A DNA stretch of 64,000 nucleotides, taken from NCBI RefSeq assembly GCF_013031405.1, contig NZ_WPZY01000014.1, forward strand, positions 1-64,000, in the 5' to 3' direction. Position 1 is the first letter of the stretch, and each line of letters begins with the position of its first letter. The DNA is from Ruegeria sp. HKCCD8929 (GTDB lineage: Bacteria; Pseudomonadota; Alphaproteobacteria; Rhodobacterales; Rhodobacteraceae). A program made the translations under genes and the position numbers. The notes under the pieces are model-generated. The model was given only the letters and a program-made list of their open reading frames with translations, did not search any database and was not told where the DNA came from. Positions 10,358-19,478 of this stretch are shown piece after piece.

Positions 10358-11509
10358 TTACCGCTCCAACGCGCCAACGCCTGAGAAGCGGAAGGCTTCC
10401 TGTTCCAGCGCATCGAGCTCTTCTGCGCTCATCTGATCATGCGCGACCGTGATCCGACCCAGGAAAACAAAGGGCAGCTCGTCCTGTCGGCCTTCCATAT
10501 GCGCCTTGATCGCTTCGGCCGTGGCCGCACCAACATCATCGCCCATGCGCATTGGGGTTGCGTCCAACTCGCCTCGACGAATGGCGTCCAGCTCAAGACC
10601 TGTGCCGCCCCATCCGGTCGAGAACACATCCTTTTCTTTTCCGACTGCAACCTGCGCTTCGACCGAACCCATCGCCATCGCCGTGTTCGCGTTGTGGATG
10701 ATCGTGGCCTCTGGGTATGCCTGCAAGATCAGGCTGGTGCCTTCGAAACCGCCTTCGCGCTGATACTCGCCATAGTGCTCATAGACGGTAGTCCAGTTGC
10801 CCTTTTCCTCGACACAGGCTTTGAAATCGCCCGAGCGCTGATCATCGGTGATCCCCGGAATGCCGCGGTTCATCGCCATGGTCACATCATTACCCAGACG
10901 CCCCAGCATGTAGTCGCACATGGTCAGCGCGCCCGCCGCCGAGCTAAAGTCGAACCACGCATCCGGTTGGTTTTTCAGATCTTTGGGCGGCGTGTGGAAG
11001 GCCCATACGAAGGTCGCAAAACCATCATTGCCTGCCATCTTGTCAATATTGTCCGCCTGAATGGCTAGTTCCGAGGGACCAAAGATCACGAAATCATAGA
11101 GGTCGGCATCCTGCACAACCTGATTGGCATAGGTCGACTGCAAGCTGTGTTCGATCTGCCGACTGGCGAACTCGGTCGTCTCATATTCGATGCCCAGCTC
11201 ATCCAGACGTTTTGTCATCGCAAGGTAGTTGCGCGCCCAAAAGTCCGACGTATCCGCAGAAGGGTAGATTAAGGCAATCTGCAACGGGCCGTCTTGTGTG
11301 CCCGAGTACTTGACCGCCTCGGCCCCTGTGGTAGCTTGCAAGGCCTCCAGCTTGCCGTCGGCATTCACTTCGCCCGGCACCCAATAGTCCCGGTTTTCGA
11401 TACCTGGCAGCTCTTTCAGCGGTAGCTTCCCGTGCCCGTCGGCAACAGCTGCGGTGGCACACAGGCAAAACGCGCTTGTCGTCAGTAGTGCTTTGTTCAA
11501 TTGTTTCAC
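10358..11509 (-). CDS. LuxP-like periplasmic binding protein of a sugar-type ABC importer
   Basis: A 383-residue secreted protein with a signal peptide ending near residue 23 (AAVADG), type I periplasmic-binding fold. Several blocks strongly resemble the Vibrio AI-2 receptor LuxP: TSDFWARN then KRLDELGIEY, STGWGGTGLELDAIRRGEL, and MRMGDD. Residues W91, S88, R225, W300, T276 and R321 fall where LuxP contacts AI-2, whereas the Gln77 and Asp267 positions appear changed (D86, A277). It sits downstream of its own permease and ATPase genes, so it most likely delivers a furanose-like ligand to an importer. The ligand is unknown. Confidence 0.75.
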   Translation of the reverse strand: MKQLNKALLTTSAFCLCATAAVADGHGKLPLKELPGIENRDYWVPGEVNADGKLEALQATTGAEAVKYSGTQDGPLQIALIYPSADTSDFWARNYLAMTKRLDELGIEYETTEFASRQIEHSLQSTYANQVVQDADLYDFVIFGPSELAIQADNIDKMAGNDGFATFVWAFHTPPKDLKNQPDAWFDFSSAAGALTMCDYMLGRLGNDVTMAMNRGIPGITDDQRSGDFKACVEEKGNWTTVYEHYGEYQREGGFEGTSLILQAYPEATIIHNANTAMAMGSVEAQVAVGKEKDVFSTGWGGTGLELDAIRRGELDATPMRMGDDVGAATAEAIKAHMEGRQDELPFVFLGRITVAHDQMSAEELDALEQEAFRFSGVGALER

Positions 11510-11592
11510 GGTAAGTCCTCCCTTTCGCGAACATTGTGGGGTCTTGCAGGTGCGTCGGGACTCCTACCTCCCGGCGTACCGTTTTTTCTGCC

Positions 11593-12720
11593 CTAGCCAC
11601 TCGGCGTAGGCTCGGTTGCCAGTCCCGCCCCAACAGCCAGCAACAGGATTAGTGCGCCAATCAGCGCGGCCGAGAACCGCAGCAGCTTCTGCGCCTCCTT
11701 CGTGCGCAACCCATCCAGCAGGCTGCGTGCGCCGTCCCGGTCTTTCTTTTGCATCCAGGTGTAGAGCGCGACCGAGCTGACAATCACCACACCTGAAGCA
11801 ACGGATTGCCAGAAGAACTCAATCCGCAGGGTCACGAGCGCATTGATCATCATCGAGAGCAACAGCACGCCCGCCAGCGAGCCCAGCATCGAGGCCCGCC
11901 CACCGAACAAAGATGTGCCGCCAACCACAACCGCCGCGATGACATGCAGGTTGAAATATGGAGCCGACGTTGCCTGAATGGCATTCAGCTTACCCGTCAG
12001 CATGACACCGGCCATCGCTGCAGCCGCGCCCATCAGCACATAGGCATATATCTTGCGACGGTCGACCGCCACGCCGGTCATCTCACTGGCCTCGGGGTTG
12101 GAGCCAATGGCAATGGTATAACGCCCGAAGTAAGTGCGGGTCAGCACGACATAGCCGATGGCCATTGTGATAAGGCCCAGCACGACCGGAACAGGAATGA
12201 AACCGGGAATCTGGCCCCGTCCGATCTCGGTAATCAGGTCGGGGAAACGGGCCAGCACGAGACCTTTGGCAATCACCAGCGCCAGACCGCGATAGACCAA
12301 GTCCATCGCAAGCGTGCCGATCAGGTCGGGTACTTTGAACCGGGTGATGACGAGACCGTTGATCAGCCCCATGAGCGCGCCCATGACAACCGCCAATGGC
12401 ACGGCGACCCATGCCGGGAAACCATACTGTTTGATCAGAAAGGCCATCAGGATTGCCGACAAGGCGGCAATTGACCCGATGGACAGGTCGATCCCGCGTT
12501 GCGTAATGACGAAGGTCATGGCCATCGCCATCGGCATATAGAGCGCGGCATCCAACAGGATCAGGTTTAGGTTGGTGAGGCGGAAATACCGCGCAGGTTC
12601 GGCGATACCCATAAAGATGAGGATTGCAAGGATCATGACCATCGGGCCGATGAACGCCAGATAGGGCTCGAGCCGGTCCATGATTGTTTTCTGTTCGGTA
12701 TTTGTGGTTGCTGCGGACAT
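11593..12720 (-). CDS. Sugar ABC transporter permease (RbsC/XylH family), system 2
   Basis: A 375-residue, about ten-TM permease. The family signature is present: ITQRGIDLSIGSIAALS, then AIGSNPEASEMTGVAVDRRK and the GGTSLFGGRAS loop. A GTG frame opens at 12735, but that GTGAAGGAG region is the Shine-Dalgarno for the ATG at 12720, which is preferred. It couples to the single-domain ATPase just upstream and the LuxP-like binding protein just downstream, completing the second importer of the operon. Confidence 0.9.
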   Translation of the reverse strand: MSAATTNTEQKTIMDRLEPYLAFIGPMVMILAILIFMGIAEPARYFRLTNLNLILLDAALYMPMAMAMTFVITQRGIDLSIGSIAALSAILMAFLIKQYGFPAWVAVPLAVVMGALMGLINGLVITRFKVPDLIGTLAMDLVYRGLALVIAKGLVLARFPDLITEIGRGQIPGFIPVPVVLGLITMAIGYVVLTRTYFGRYTIAIGSNPEASEMTGVAVDRRKIYAYVLMGAAAAMAGVMLTGKLNAIQATSAPYFNLHVIAAVVVGGTSLFGGRASMLGSLAGVLLLSMMINALVTLRIEFFWQSVASGVVIVSSVALYTWMQKKDRDGARSLLDGLRTKEAQKLLRFSAALIGALILLLAVGAGLATEPTPSG

Positions 12721-12731
12721 ATCGTTCTCCT

Positions 12732-13493
12732 TCACGCAGCCGCATCCTGGGCGCCGACAATCAGGCCCAGAACGTCTTGAACGGAGCTTTCCGCAGTTTT
12801 GACAACGCCAACAGCACGGCCCCGGCGTTGCACATGCACCCGGTCGGCCACTTCGAACACATCATCCAGTGAGTGAGAAATCAGGATCACGGCCAGCCCC
12901 TGCTCACGCAGCGTCTTGATCAGCTTCAAAGTTCGCGCGGTTTCCTGAGGACCCAGCGCCGCAGTGGGCTCATCCATCACCAGAAGACGCAAGTCCTCAT
13001 GATAAACAGCGCGGGAAATTGCGACGGCCTGCCTCTGCCCGCCCGACAGGCTTTCTGTCATCACATCCATCGAGCGAAGACGAACGCCCAGGCGTTCTTC
13101 CAGAACCCGCGCAGCCTCGGTTTTCATGCGCTTGTTGTCCAGAAACGGAATGCCAAATACACTCCTGCTCAACTCGTTACCCAGAAACATATTGGCGGCG
13201 GGCGACAGGTGATCAGCCAATGCCAGTGTCTGATAGACTGCATCAATCCCGTTTGCGATTGCGTCGGAATGGCTCGCCATCTCCAAGGGCTTTCCATCCA
13301 TCTGGATGTGGCCTTCGGTGGGTTGATATACGCCAGTCAGGATCTTGATCAAAGTGGATTTACCCGCCCCGTTATCCCCGACGATGGCAAGGACCTCACC
13401 CGCGTAGGCTGTAAGATCAACATCCTGCAGCGCCGTCACGCCGCCAAAGCGCTTTGTTATTCCTAGCATCTGAACCAATGGCTGTTCGCTCAT
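12732..13493 (-). CDS. Sugar ABC transporter ATPase, single domain, system 2
   Basis: A 253-residue ABC ATPase. Walker A is GDNGAGKST, the signature is LSGGQRQA, Walker B is LLVMDEPTAAL, and the switch His is in LISHSL. It has one nucleotide-binding domain, unlike the double-domain ATPase of system 1 in the same operon. The ATG at 13493 follows an AGGAGGAA Shine-Dalgarno and is chosen over the in-frame start at 13523. Its stop overlaps the ribosome-binding region of the permease gene. Confidence 0.9.
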   Translation of the reverse strand: MSEQPLVQMLGITKRFGGVTALQDVDLTAYAGEVLAIVGDNGAGKSTLIKILTGVYQPTEGHIQMDGKPLEMASHSDAIANGIDAVYQTLALADHLSPAANMFLGNELSRSVFGIPFLDNKRMKTEAARVLEERLGVRLRSMDVMTESLSGGQRQAVAISRAVYHEDLRLLVMDEPTAALGPQETARTLKLIKTLREQGLAVILISHSLDDVFEVADRVHVQRRGRAVGVVKTAESSVQDVLGLIVGAQDAAA

Positions 13494-13604
13494 GGTTTCC
13501 TCCTCTGCGCAAAGCTCCGCCATGGCGGTCAGTTGACCGCTCGAATTGGTTTGCGCCGCTTCATTTTGCCGAAAGCGGCCCCACAGCCGGGGCCGCCCCT
13601 GGGC

Positions 13605-14651
13605 TTACTTGCCCCAGATCTGTGCGTAGGCTTCGCGATAGGGACTGTCAGGGTCGAACTGGTTGCTGTCACCCAGCTTGGTCAGACCTTCCTCGGTCAC
13701 CAATGCGGGCGAAGTGATATAGCCCGAGCATGCCTCGCCCTGAATGGCGCGGTTCAGCTCGTCCACAAGCTGCCAGCCTTGCAGGTTCAGCGGTTCAGCC
13801 ACGGTGATAGTCTGGTAGTTGCCACTGCGGATACGCTGGAACGCGGCCTCGGACCCGTCGCCGGCTGAGCCGGCCTGCGGACCATCCTCGGATGAAATCC
13901 CCGCCGCAGCCAGCGCTGGCCCCATGAAATCAAAGTACAGATCGTTGATCGCCAAAGCGTGCGTCCACTGGTCGCCATACTTTTGCAGCAGGCTGGTGGT
14001 CAGCGGGCCCATACGAGCCGACGTATCGGCAATCGGCGTGTCTACATATTCCAGCACGGTGCCACCCGCCGCCTCGATCGTTTCTTTGATACGGTCAGCC
14101 TTGTCGATGGCAATCTGGTAGGTCGAGTCAGTAAAGATGATCGCACCGACCCCGTCGCCACCATCGTCCATGGCCCATTCGGCAGCCACTTCGGACACGG
14201 TCATTGCGTCGGTCGAGACATTGGCAAAGATACCGCCGGGCGCGTCGCAGCCAATCTTGGGCCCCGAGTGCCACGCGACCATCGGAATCCCCGCGCTGAC
14301 CACACCTTCCAGCGCCGCTTGTTGTTCAACAGCGTCGAAGCCGTTGATGATGATCCCGTCAGGTTGCAAAGCCAGCGCTTGGCCAATCGCACCGGTACGG
14401 CCCTGAATCGACCCCGCACCATCCAGCACGCGGACGTCCCAGCCAATGGTACCGACCGCCTCTTCGACGCCATTGGTCACCCCAAGAATGCCACCGTTCT
14501 TCAAGTCGCCCGCCACGACGACAATTGATTTACCCTCGGCAGCTTTGGGCCCGCTGGTTGGTCCGTCAAAGGCGGTTTCGGCGAAGACCGGCACACCCAG
14601 ACCGGTCAGCAGAGCAGCGGCGGATACCGCCATAAAAGTCCGTTTCAGCAT
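13605..14651 (-). CDS. Periplasmic sugar-binding protein (RbsB-like), system 1
   Basis: A 348-residue secreted binding protein: the signal peptide runs to about residue 24 (cleavage near PVFAET), followed by a Peripla_BP_4 fold. Typical blocks are QPDGIIINGFD, IPMVAWHSGP and ALAINDLYFDFMG. The open frame extends to 14834, but the ATG at 14651 lies behind a GGGAGGAG ribosome-binding site and begins the signal peptide. It pairs with the upstream permease and double ATPase to form importer 1. Confidence 0.9.
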   Translation of the reverse strand: MLKRTFMAVSAAALLTGLGVPVFAETAFDGPTSGPKAAEGKSIVVVAGDLKNGGILGVTNGVEEAVGTIGWDVRVLDGAGSIQGRTGAIGQALALQPDGIIINGFDAVEQQAALEGVVSAGIPMVAWHSGPKIGCDAPGGIFANVSTDAMTVSEVAAEWAMDDGGDGVGAIIFTDSTYQIAIDKADRIKETIEAAGGTVLEYVDTPIADTSARMGPLTTSLLQKYGDQWTHALAINDLYFDFMGPALAAAGISSEDGPQAGSAGDGSEAAFQRIRSGNYQTITVAEPLNLQGWQLVDELNRAIQGEACSGYITSPALVTEEGLTKLGDSNQFDPDSPYREAYAQIWGK

Positions 14652-14671
14652 AATCTCCTCCCTTATGCTTT

Positions 14672-15691
14672 TTACTTGTTGGCGCCTTTGCGGCGCTGAG
14701 CGTAACCGGCAATCCCGATCGCAATCAGCAGCGTGACACCGTTGAACATCGGCTCGACCCAGAAGGATCCACCGAATTGCTGAATGCCCGAGATACCAAC
14801 AGCCAGGATCGCGACACCCACGACTGTTCCCCAAACATTCACGCGTCCCGGCTTGATGGTGGTGGACCCCAGAAAGGCCCCGACCAAAGCAGGTAACAGG
14901 AATTCAAGACCGACCGAGGCTTGCCCGATCCGCAATTTCGATGCCAGAAGCACCCCGGCAAAGGCGGTGATCAGGCCCGATGACATAAAGGCTCCGACGA
15001 CGAATTTCCGCGTCGGAATACCGTTAAGCTGTGCGGCGCGCTGGTTGGCGCCAATCGCATACAGATACCGGCCAATCGGCGTGTACTCGAGGATCAGCCA
15101 CATCGCGACAGTGATCGCCAGCACATAGAACCCGGTGATCGGCAGGCCGAACACAAAAGTCCCGTTAATCGCGTAGAAACTGTCCGGCAATGCACCAACC
15201 ATCTGACGCCCGCCCGTGTGCCACAATGCTAGTGCGTACAACACAGTCCCGGTGCCCAGCGTAGCGATAAAGCTGTCGATCTTTGCAACCTCGACCAGCA
15301 GCCCGTTCAGAAACCCGGTTAAAAGACCCAATGACAGAACGATCGCAACGGCGATCGGCCAGGGAATTCCGAACGTCGTCTGCAACGAGATTGCCAGAAT
15401 ATGCCAAAGGACGATCCCGTAGCCGACTGTCAGGTCGATCCGGCCCGCTGCCATCGGGATCATCGCACCCAGCGACAACAGCGCAATGATGGCCTTGTCC
15501 GAGATGATCGCCCTCAGGTTCAAAAGCGTCGGAAAGGTATTCGGCAACAGGATCGAGAACAGGATGATCAGAAATCCGGTCAGCAGAACCAACCCGTACA
15601 CTGGAAGAAAGCGCAGTACCCGTGTTTTGAGCGGAGCATTTTTCAGCTCGGCCTTTGTGGGTTCCAGTGCATTGGATTCAAGCGATTGCAT
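14672..15691 (-). CDS. Sugar ABC transporter permease (RbsC/XylH family), system 1
   Basis: A 339-residue polytopic permease. Family motifs are GAMIPMAAGRIDLTVGYGIV, AIGANQRAAQLNGIPTRK and the late loop VGAFLGSTTIKPGR. The ATG at 15691 is chosen 12 bp after the stop of the double ATPase; the frame reaches 15820 only by reading through that gene's 3' end. Note the substitution of the common LS(V/I)G motif by LTVG, which is seen in some sugar-acid permeases. Confidence 0.88.
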   Translation of the reverse strand: MQSLESNALEPTKAELKNAPLKTRVLRFLPVYGLVLLTGFLIILFSILLPNTFPTLLNLRAIISDKAIIALLSLGAMIPMAAGRIDLTVGYGIVLWHILAISLQTTFGIPWPIAVAIVLSLGLLTGFLNGLLVEVAKIDSFIATLGTGTVLYALALWHTGGRQMVGALPDSFYAINGTFVFGLPITGFYVLAITVAMWLILEYTPIGRYLYAIGANQRAAQLNGIPTRKFVVGAFMSSGLITAFAGVLLASKLRIGQASVGLEFLLPALVGAFLGSTTIKPGRVNVWGTVVGVAILAVGISGIQQFGGSFWVEPMFNGVTLLIAIGIAGYAQRRKGANK

Positions 15692-15702
15692 TTTCGTATT
15701 CC

Positions 15703-17208
15703 CTAACTCGCAACTGCGTTCGACGCCGAGGCTGCCTGTATGAGGTTTTCCGTCGTCAGTTCGGTGCCCATCAGCTCCTGAACGATCTGTCCCTGACTGA
15801 AAACGATGGCGCGATGGCAAATGGCAGCAACTTCTTCAAAGTCGGTCGAGACCACGATGATGCCCACGCCGTCTTCCATTGCCCGGTTCAGCAGCGCATA
15901 GATTTCGGCCTTGGCGCCGACATCCACGCCGGCGGTGGGATCCTCGCAGATCAATAATTTGCGCTTGGTTTCCAACCACCGCCCAATCACGACCTTCTGC
16001 TGATTGCCGCCGGAAAGGCTTTCAATGGCCATGCCTTGGTCATTCGGCGACAGCGCGACATCCGCCCCTATGCGGGCCGCATTCTCTGTCTCCGAGCGGT
16101 GACTCATGAAGGACAAAAGCGTCCGTCCGACGGCGGCCGGATTCAAAAACGTGTTTTCCCTGATGGTCAGCGACATTGCCACCGACTCTTCGGTTCTGTC
16201 CCGCGCGACCAATCCGATGCCAGACGCCATAGCCGCTTGTGATGAGGTCAGATCCAGCGTTTCACCATGAAGGGCGATTTGACCGTCGAACACTTCTGCG
16301 CCGAACAATGCACGCGAAACGTGTTCATGGCCCGCTCCGCGCAGGCCCACCAGACCGACAACCTCGTTGGACTTCAGTTGGAAACTCACGTTTTGCGCAG
16401 CCTCCATGGTCAGATCCGATACCTGAAGAATGGTTTTCCCGGGTGGGGTATCTGGTTTGATTACCTGACGGGTTTTGCGCCCAACGATCATGTACACAAG
16501 CTCTTCGGGCGTCGTGTGATCAATGCTGCGCAGCCCGACAAGTTCTCCATCGCGCAAAACAGCGACGCGGTCCGCGATCTGAAAGATCTCGTCCAACCGG
16601 TGCGACACGTAGATCATGCCCACGCCTTGCTCTTTCAGTGGGCGCAAGGCTTCAAACAAACGCTCGACCTCATCGGCCGGCAGCGACGCCGTGGGTTCAT
16701 CCAGAACCAGATAGTCACAATCGACCGCCAGAGCACGTGCAATAGCCACAAGCGATTTTTCGGTGCGCGACAGATCTTGAACACGCGTGGTGGGATCGAA
16801 GTCGCAGCCGACTTTATCCAACGCCCGTTGCGCGAATTCATCCACTGTCTGCCAGTTGATTAATCCGTTCTTTCGCGAATACCCCAGCGCCAAAGCAATG
16901 TTCTCGGCCACGGTCATCCATTCGATCATCCCGAGATCCTGGTGAATGAACGCCACGGACTGACGCTCACCGAAACCGCCCGGGCGATGCTCGTAGGGGT
17001 GACCGTCGATCAGAACCCGGCCTTCGTCCGCCTTGTGGATACCGCCAAGTATCTTGATGAGAGTGGATTTCCCCGCCCCGTTTTCGCCCAGCAAAGCTAC
17101 GATTTCACCGCGTTCAATGTTCAAAGATACATCACGCAGGGCATAGGTGCCTCCGAAATGCTTCTTTACCCCGTCAAAGAACAGATTGTTTTGTGCAATG
17201 CCGGGCAC
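15703..17208 (-). CDS. Double-domain sugar ABC transporter ATPase (RbsA/XylG family), system 1
   Basis: A 501-residue ATPase with two nucleotide-binding domains. The first has Walker A GENGAGKST, an LSRTEKSLV signature in place of LSGG, and Walker B YLVLDEPTASL. The second has a degenerate P-loop (GLRGAGHEH) and the canonical signature LSGGNQQKV with CEDPTAGVDVGA. This asymmetry is normal in the family. The start is taken as the GTG at 17208, preceded at good spacing by GGAGGAG; the frame opens further up at 17253. First gene of the operon, 52 bp from the proximal LacI-type operator. Confidence 0.88.
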   Translation of the reverse strand: MPGIAQNNLFFDGVKKHFGGTYALRDVSLNIERGEIVALLGENGAGKSTLIKILGGIHKADEGRVLIDGHPYEHRPGGFGERQSVAFIHQDLGMIEWMTVAENIALALGYSRKNGLINWQTVDEFAQRALDKVGCDFDPTTRVQDLSRTEKSLVAIARALAVDCDYLVLDEPTASLPADEVERLFEALRPLKEQGVGMIYVSHRLDEIFQIADRVAVLRDGELVGLRSIDHTTPEELVYMIVGRKTRQVIKPDTPPGKTILQVSDLTMEAAQNVSFQLKSNEVVGLVGLRGAGHEHVSRALFGAEVFDGQIALHGETLDLTSSQAAMASGIGLVARDRTEESVAMSLTIRENTFLNPAAVGRTLLSFMSHRSETENAARIGADVALSPNDQGMAIESLSGGNQQKVVIGRWLETKRKLLICEDPTAGVDVGAKAEIYALLNRAMEDGVGIIVVSTDFEEVAAICHRAIVFSQGQIVQELMGTELTTENLIQAASASNAVAS

Positions 17209-17259
17209 TGCGGCCTCCTCCCAGATCGCGGCAACTCTGCTGCTCCTCAACAACGTATT

Positions 17260-17275
17260 GAGTTACCCGTAACGT
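17260..17275. promoter_or_regulatory. LacI/GntR-type operator O1 (GTTACCCGTAAC)
   Basis: The 16-mer GAGTTACCCGTAACGT contains a 5+2+5 palindrome, GTTAC-CC-GTAAC. It is repeated identically at 17318-17333. It lies at the expected transcription start of the minus-strand operon, a classical repression position. The half-site matches the GTTACC-type sites known for E. coli GntR-like LacI-family repressors. Confidence 0.85.
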
Positions 17276-17281
17276 TACGTT

Positions 17282-17310
17282 AGCATTCTCGCAGGCCACT
17301 CAGATGTCAA
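17282..17310 (-). promoter_or_regulatory. Predicted promoter of the sugar operon
   Basis: On the minus strand a consensus -35 TTGACA (17305-17310) is followed after 17 bp by a weak -10 AATGCT (17282-17287). Transcription would start about 17275, inside operator O1. The perfect -35, the correct spacing and the operators on both sides make this the likely operon promoter. Confidence 0.55.
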
Positions 17311-17317
17311 CAAAAAA

Positions 17318-17333
17318 GAGTTACCCGTAACGT
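17318..17333. promoter_or_regulatory. LacI/GntR-type operator O2, abutting the repressor start codon
   Basis: An identical second copy of GAGTTACCCGTAACGT, 58 bp from O1. It ends two bases before the ATG of the divergent repressor gene (17336). Binding here would block the repressor's own expression, and together with O1 could form a repression loop over the operon promoter. Confidence 0.85.
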
Positions 17334-17335
17334 AA

Positions 17336-18385
17336 ATGAGCAGAGATTCTGAAAAACCAAGCAAGAACAGCAAGATAAGCTTGGCTGAGGTAGCTAAGGC
17401 TGCGGGTGTCTCCAAGATGACCGCCAGCCGTGTCTTGCGGGATGAAGGCGGATTTTCGGAAAAGACACGCGCCAAGGTCATGGCCGAGGTCGATCGCCTG
17501 GGGTACCTGCCGAATCGCCTGGCGACCGTGTTTGCAGGCGACAAAAAGTCGACGTTTGTCGGCGTCAGCATTCCGGAATTGGGGAACGAAATTTTTGCCC
17601 AGGTTCTTGAGGGGATTGACCGCAAGTTAGGGGCGTTCGGCCACCAGACCGTTTTGGGCCTGACCGAGCACGAAATCGATCACGAAGAAAAATGGATCGA
17701 AACGGTTCTGTCCTGGCAGCCGGCCGGATTAATCGTCACCGGGCGCTCACACAGCCCCAAAGCCATTCAGATGCTACGCGGTGCAGGCATCCCTTTGGTG
17801 GAGATCTGGGACTTCAACTCCAGCCCGCTGGATATGTGTGTCGGTTTGAACCACTTTGACAGTGGTTACAGCATGGGGCGCTATCTCGCTGGTATGGAGT
17901 ATCGAAAATTTGGGTACGTTGGCACTTCGCATGATGTTGCCAACGCGGCGACCGCGCGGCTGAACGGCTTCTCCAAGGCAATCGAAGATGCAAATGGCAG
18001 GCTCGAAAAGCAGCTTCTGCTTAAGGACACCCCGGGTTTCTATACCGGTTTCTATGGAACCGAGCAGCTCTTGGCGGCCCACCGCGATATCGAGGTCATT
18101 TTCTATCAAAACGACAACATGGCCGTAGGCGGTCTGCAATACGCGCAAAAAATCGGTCTCAATGTGCCGGGCGATGTCGGTATTGCAGGTTGGGGTGACT
18201 TGCCGATTGCAGCTATTCAGCCCTATCGTTTGACTTCAATCGCAGTACCTCATCTGAAAATCGGGCAAATCGCAGCTGAAATGGTTTTGGCACAGATAAA
18301 TGGAGAACCTGTGAAATCCGCTAAAGATGTGGGCTTTAGGCTCATTCCAGGCAGCACTGTCAAGAAACCAACAGCCGGAGCGTAA
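17336..18385 (+). CDS. LacI-family transcriptional repressor (GntR-like)
   Basis: A 349-residue repressor. The N-terminal HTH reads ISLAEVAKAAGVSKMTASRV, followed by the hinge helix region LGYLPNRLA and a periplasmic-binding-like effector domain to the end. It is divergent from the 13-gene operon and flanked by two matching operators, so it is the obvious local regulator, probably released by a sugar acid. The ATG at 17336 is preceded directly by operator O2 with no recognisable Shine-Dalgarno, so translation may be leaderless. Later starts would cut into the HTH. Confidence 0.92.
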   Translation: MSRDSEKPSKNSKISLAEVAKAAGVSKMTASRVLRDEGGFSEKTRAKVMAEVDRLGYLPNRLATVFAGDKKSTFVGVSIPELGNEIFAQVLEGIDRKLGAFGHQTVLGLTEHEIDHEEKWIETVLSWQPAGLIVTGRSHSPKAIQMLRGAGIPLVEIWDFNSSPLDMCVGLNHFDSGYSMGRYLAGMEYRKFGYVGTSHDVANAATARLNGFSKAIEDANGRLEKQLLLKDTPGFYTGFYGTEQLLAAHRDIEVIFYQNDNMAVGGLQYAQKIGLNVPGDVGIAGWGDLPIAAIQPYRLTSIAVPHLKIGQIAAEMVLAQINGEPVKSAKDVGFRLIPGSTVKKPTAGA

Positions 18386-18477
18386 TGGTCTTTTAGTTCA
18401 TAGCTATCAACGGGGTCTGATCACCGGGCTGACACAGTCATGGGATGCCAGCAAGATTCTTCAGGTTGAACGCAGCA

Positions 18478-19389
18478 TCATGGTATGCCTTTGGCATGAA
18501 CTCCCCGCTTCAATAATTGGAGGAAACGATCCTCAATGCGGCTCGACGACGTGCTACTTCTGCGTATGGCCCCCAACGGTCGGTGAAACTGAGGATGATC
18601 GAAAGGCAGGAAAACAAGACGGTCCTCCAGGTAGGGCGCCGTCGTTGCCTTCGGCATTGTGGTGATCAAGTCGGTCTCGGCAACAATCTCAAGCACGGAA
18701 CGAATCGAATCTGTTTCACAACCTATCTGCATCGAACGGACGCCGGATGCTATCATTGCTGCCTCGGTTTGCTGTCGGAGCAGGCTACCCCGAGAGTGTG
18801 CAAGCCAGACCTGCGACTCTAGATCGGAAGCCATGATCCGCTGGCGAGATGCCAGAGAATGGCCGGTGCGGCACATAACCCCAACACCATCATCGATCAG
18901 TTCTTCGAACTCCAACCCGTCTACGGGCTCGGCCAGGCTTTTCGGTCCGAAGACCAGATCGACCTGACCCCGTTTCAGCAAGGCCCGAAGCTCATGCACT
19001 AGCCCCGTGCGTATCTCGACGCTGCAATTTGGATTGGCCTTGATGAATTCCGTCAGGGCATCACTGAGGAATCTGCCGGACACGATGGGCGGGGCGCCAA
19101 TACGCAGTTCTCCCACTGACCCTTTTGCGGTTTGTGCGGCGACGATGCCGGCCTGTTCTTCTGCTAGTCGGATGGCCAGACCATTGCGGGCCAATCTCAG
19201 GCCCAGAGCGTTTGGAATGGAGCGGCGCCCTTCCCTTTGAAACAGGGGTGTACCCAGCCGGGTTTCCAGTGCCTTCATGTTCCGGCTGAGCGCTGGTTGT
19301 GTCGTGCCCAACCGATTGGCGGCGGATTGGAACGAGCCCGCCTCGACGATGACGGACAATTGAGCCAGGTGCTTGGGATCAAGTTTCAT
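18478..19389 (-). CDS. LysR-family transcriptional regulator
   Basis: A LysR regulator of 303 residues from the ATG at 19389 (an ATG two codons earlier, at 19395, is also possible). The HTH is FQSAANRLGTTQPALSRNMK, followed by a LysR substrate-binding domain (from about residue 92, GELRIGAPPI). It is divergent from the TAXI-TRAP / sulfatase operon, which it most likely controls from the 89-bp intergenic region. That region holds two related AT-rich blocks, CATATCCAATTG and CATATCAATTA, as possible binding sites. Confidence 0.9.
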   Translation of the reverse strand: MKLDPKHLAQLSVIVEAGSFQSAANRLGTTQPALSRNMKALETRLGTPLFQREGRRSIPNALGLRLARNGLAIRLAEEQAGIVAAQTAKGSVGELRIGAPPIVSGRFLSDALTEFIKANPNCSVEIRTGLVHELRALLKRGQVDLVFGPKSLAEPVDGLEFEELIDDGVGVMCRTGHSLASRQRIMASDLESQVWLAHSRGSLLRQQTEAAMIASGVRSMQIGCETDSIRSVLEIVAETDLITTMPKATTAPYLEDRLVFLPFDHPQFHRPLGAIRRSSTSSSRIEDRFLQLLKRGVHAKGIP

Positions 19390-19478
19390 ATCCAATTGTT
19401 ATGTATAGACCCGAAACTTTGATTATTCCATATCAATTAAAACTGGTAGTTTCGCGGCAACGACAGTGGGAGGACAAC

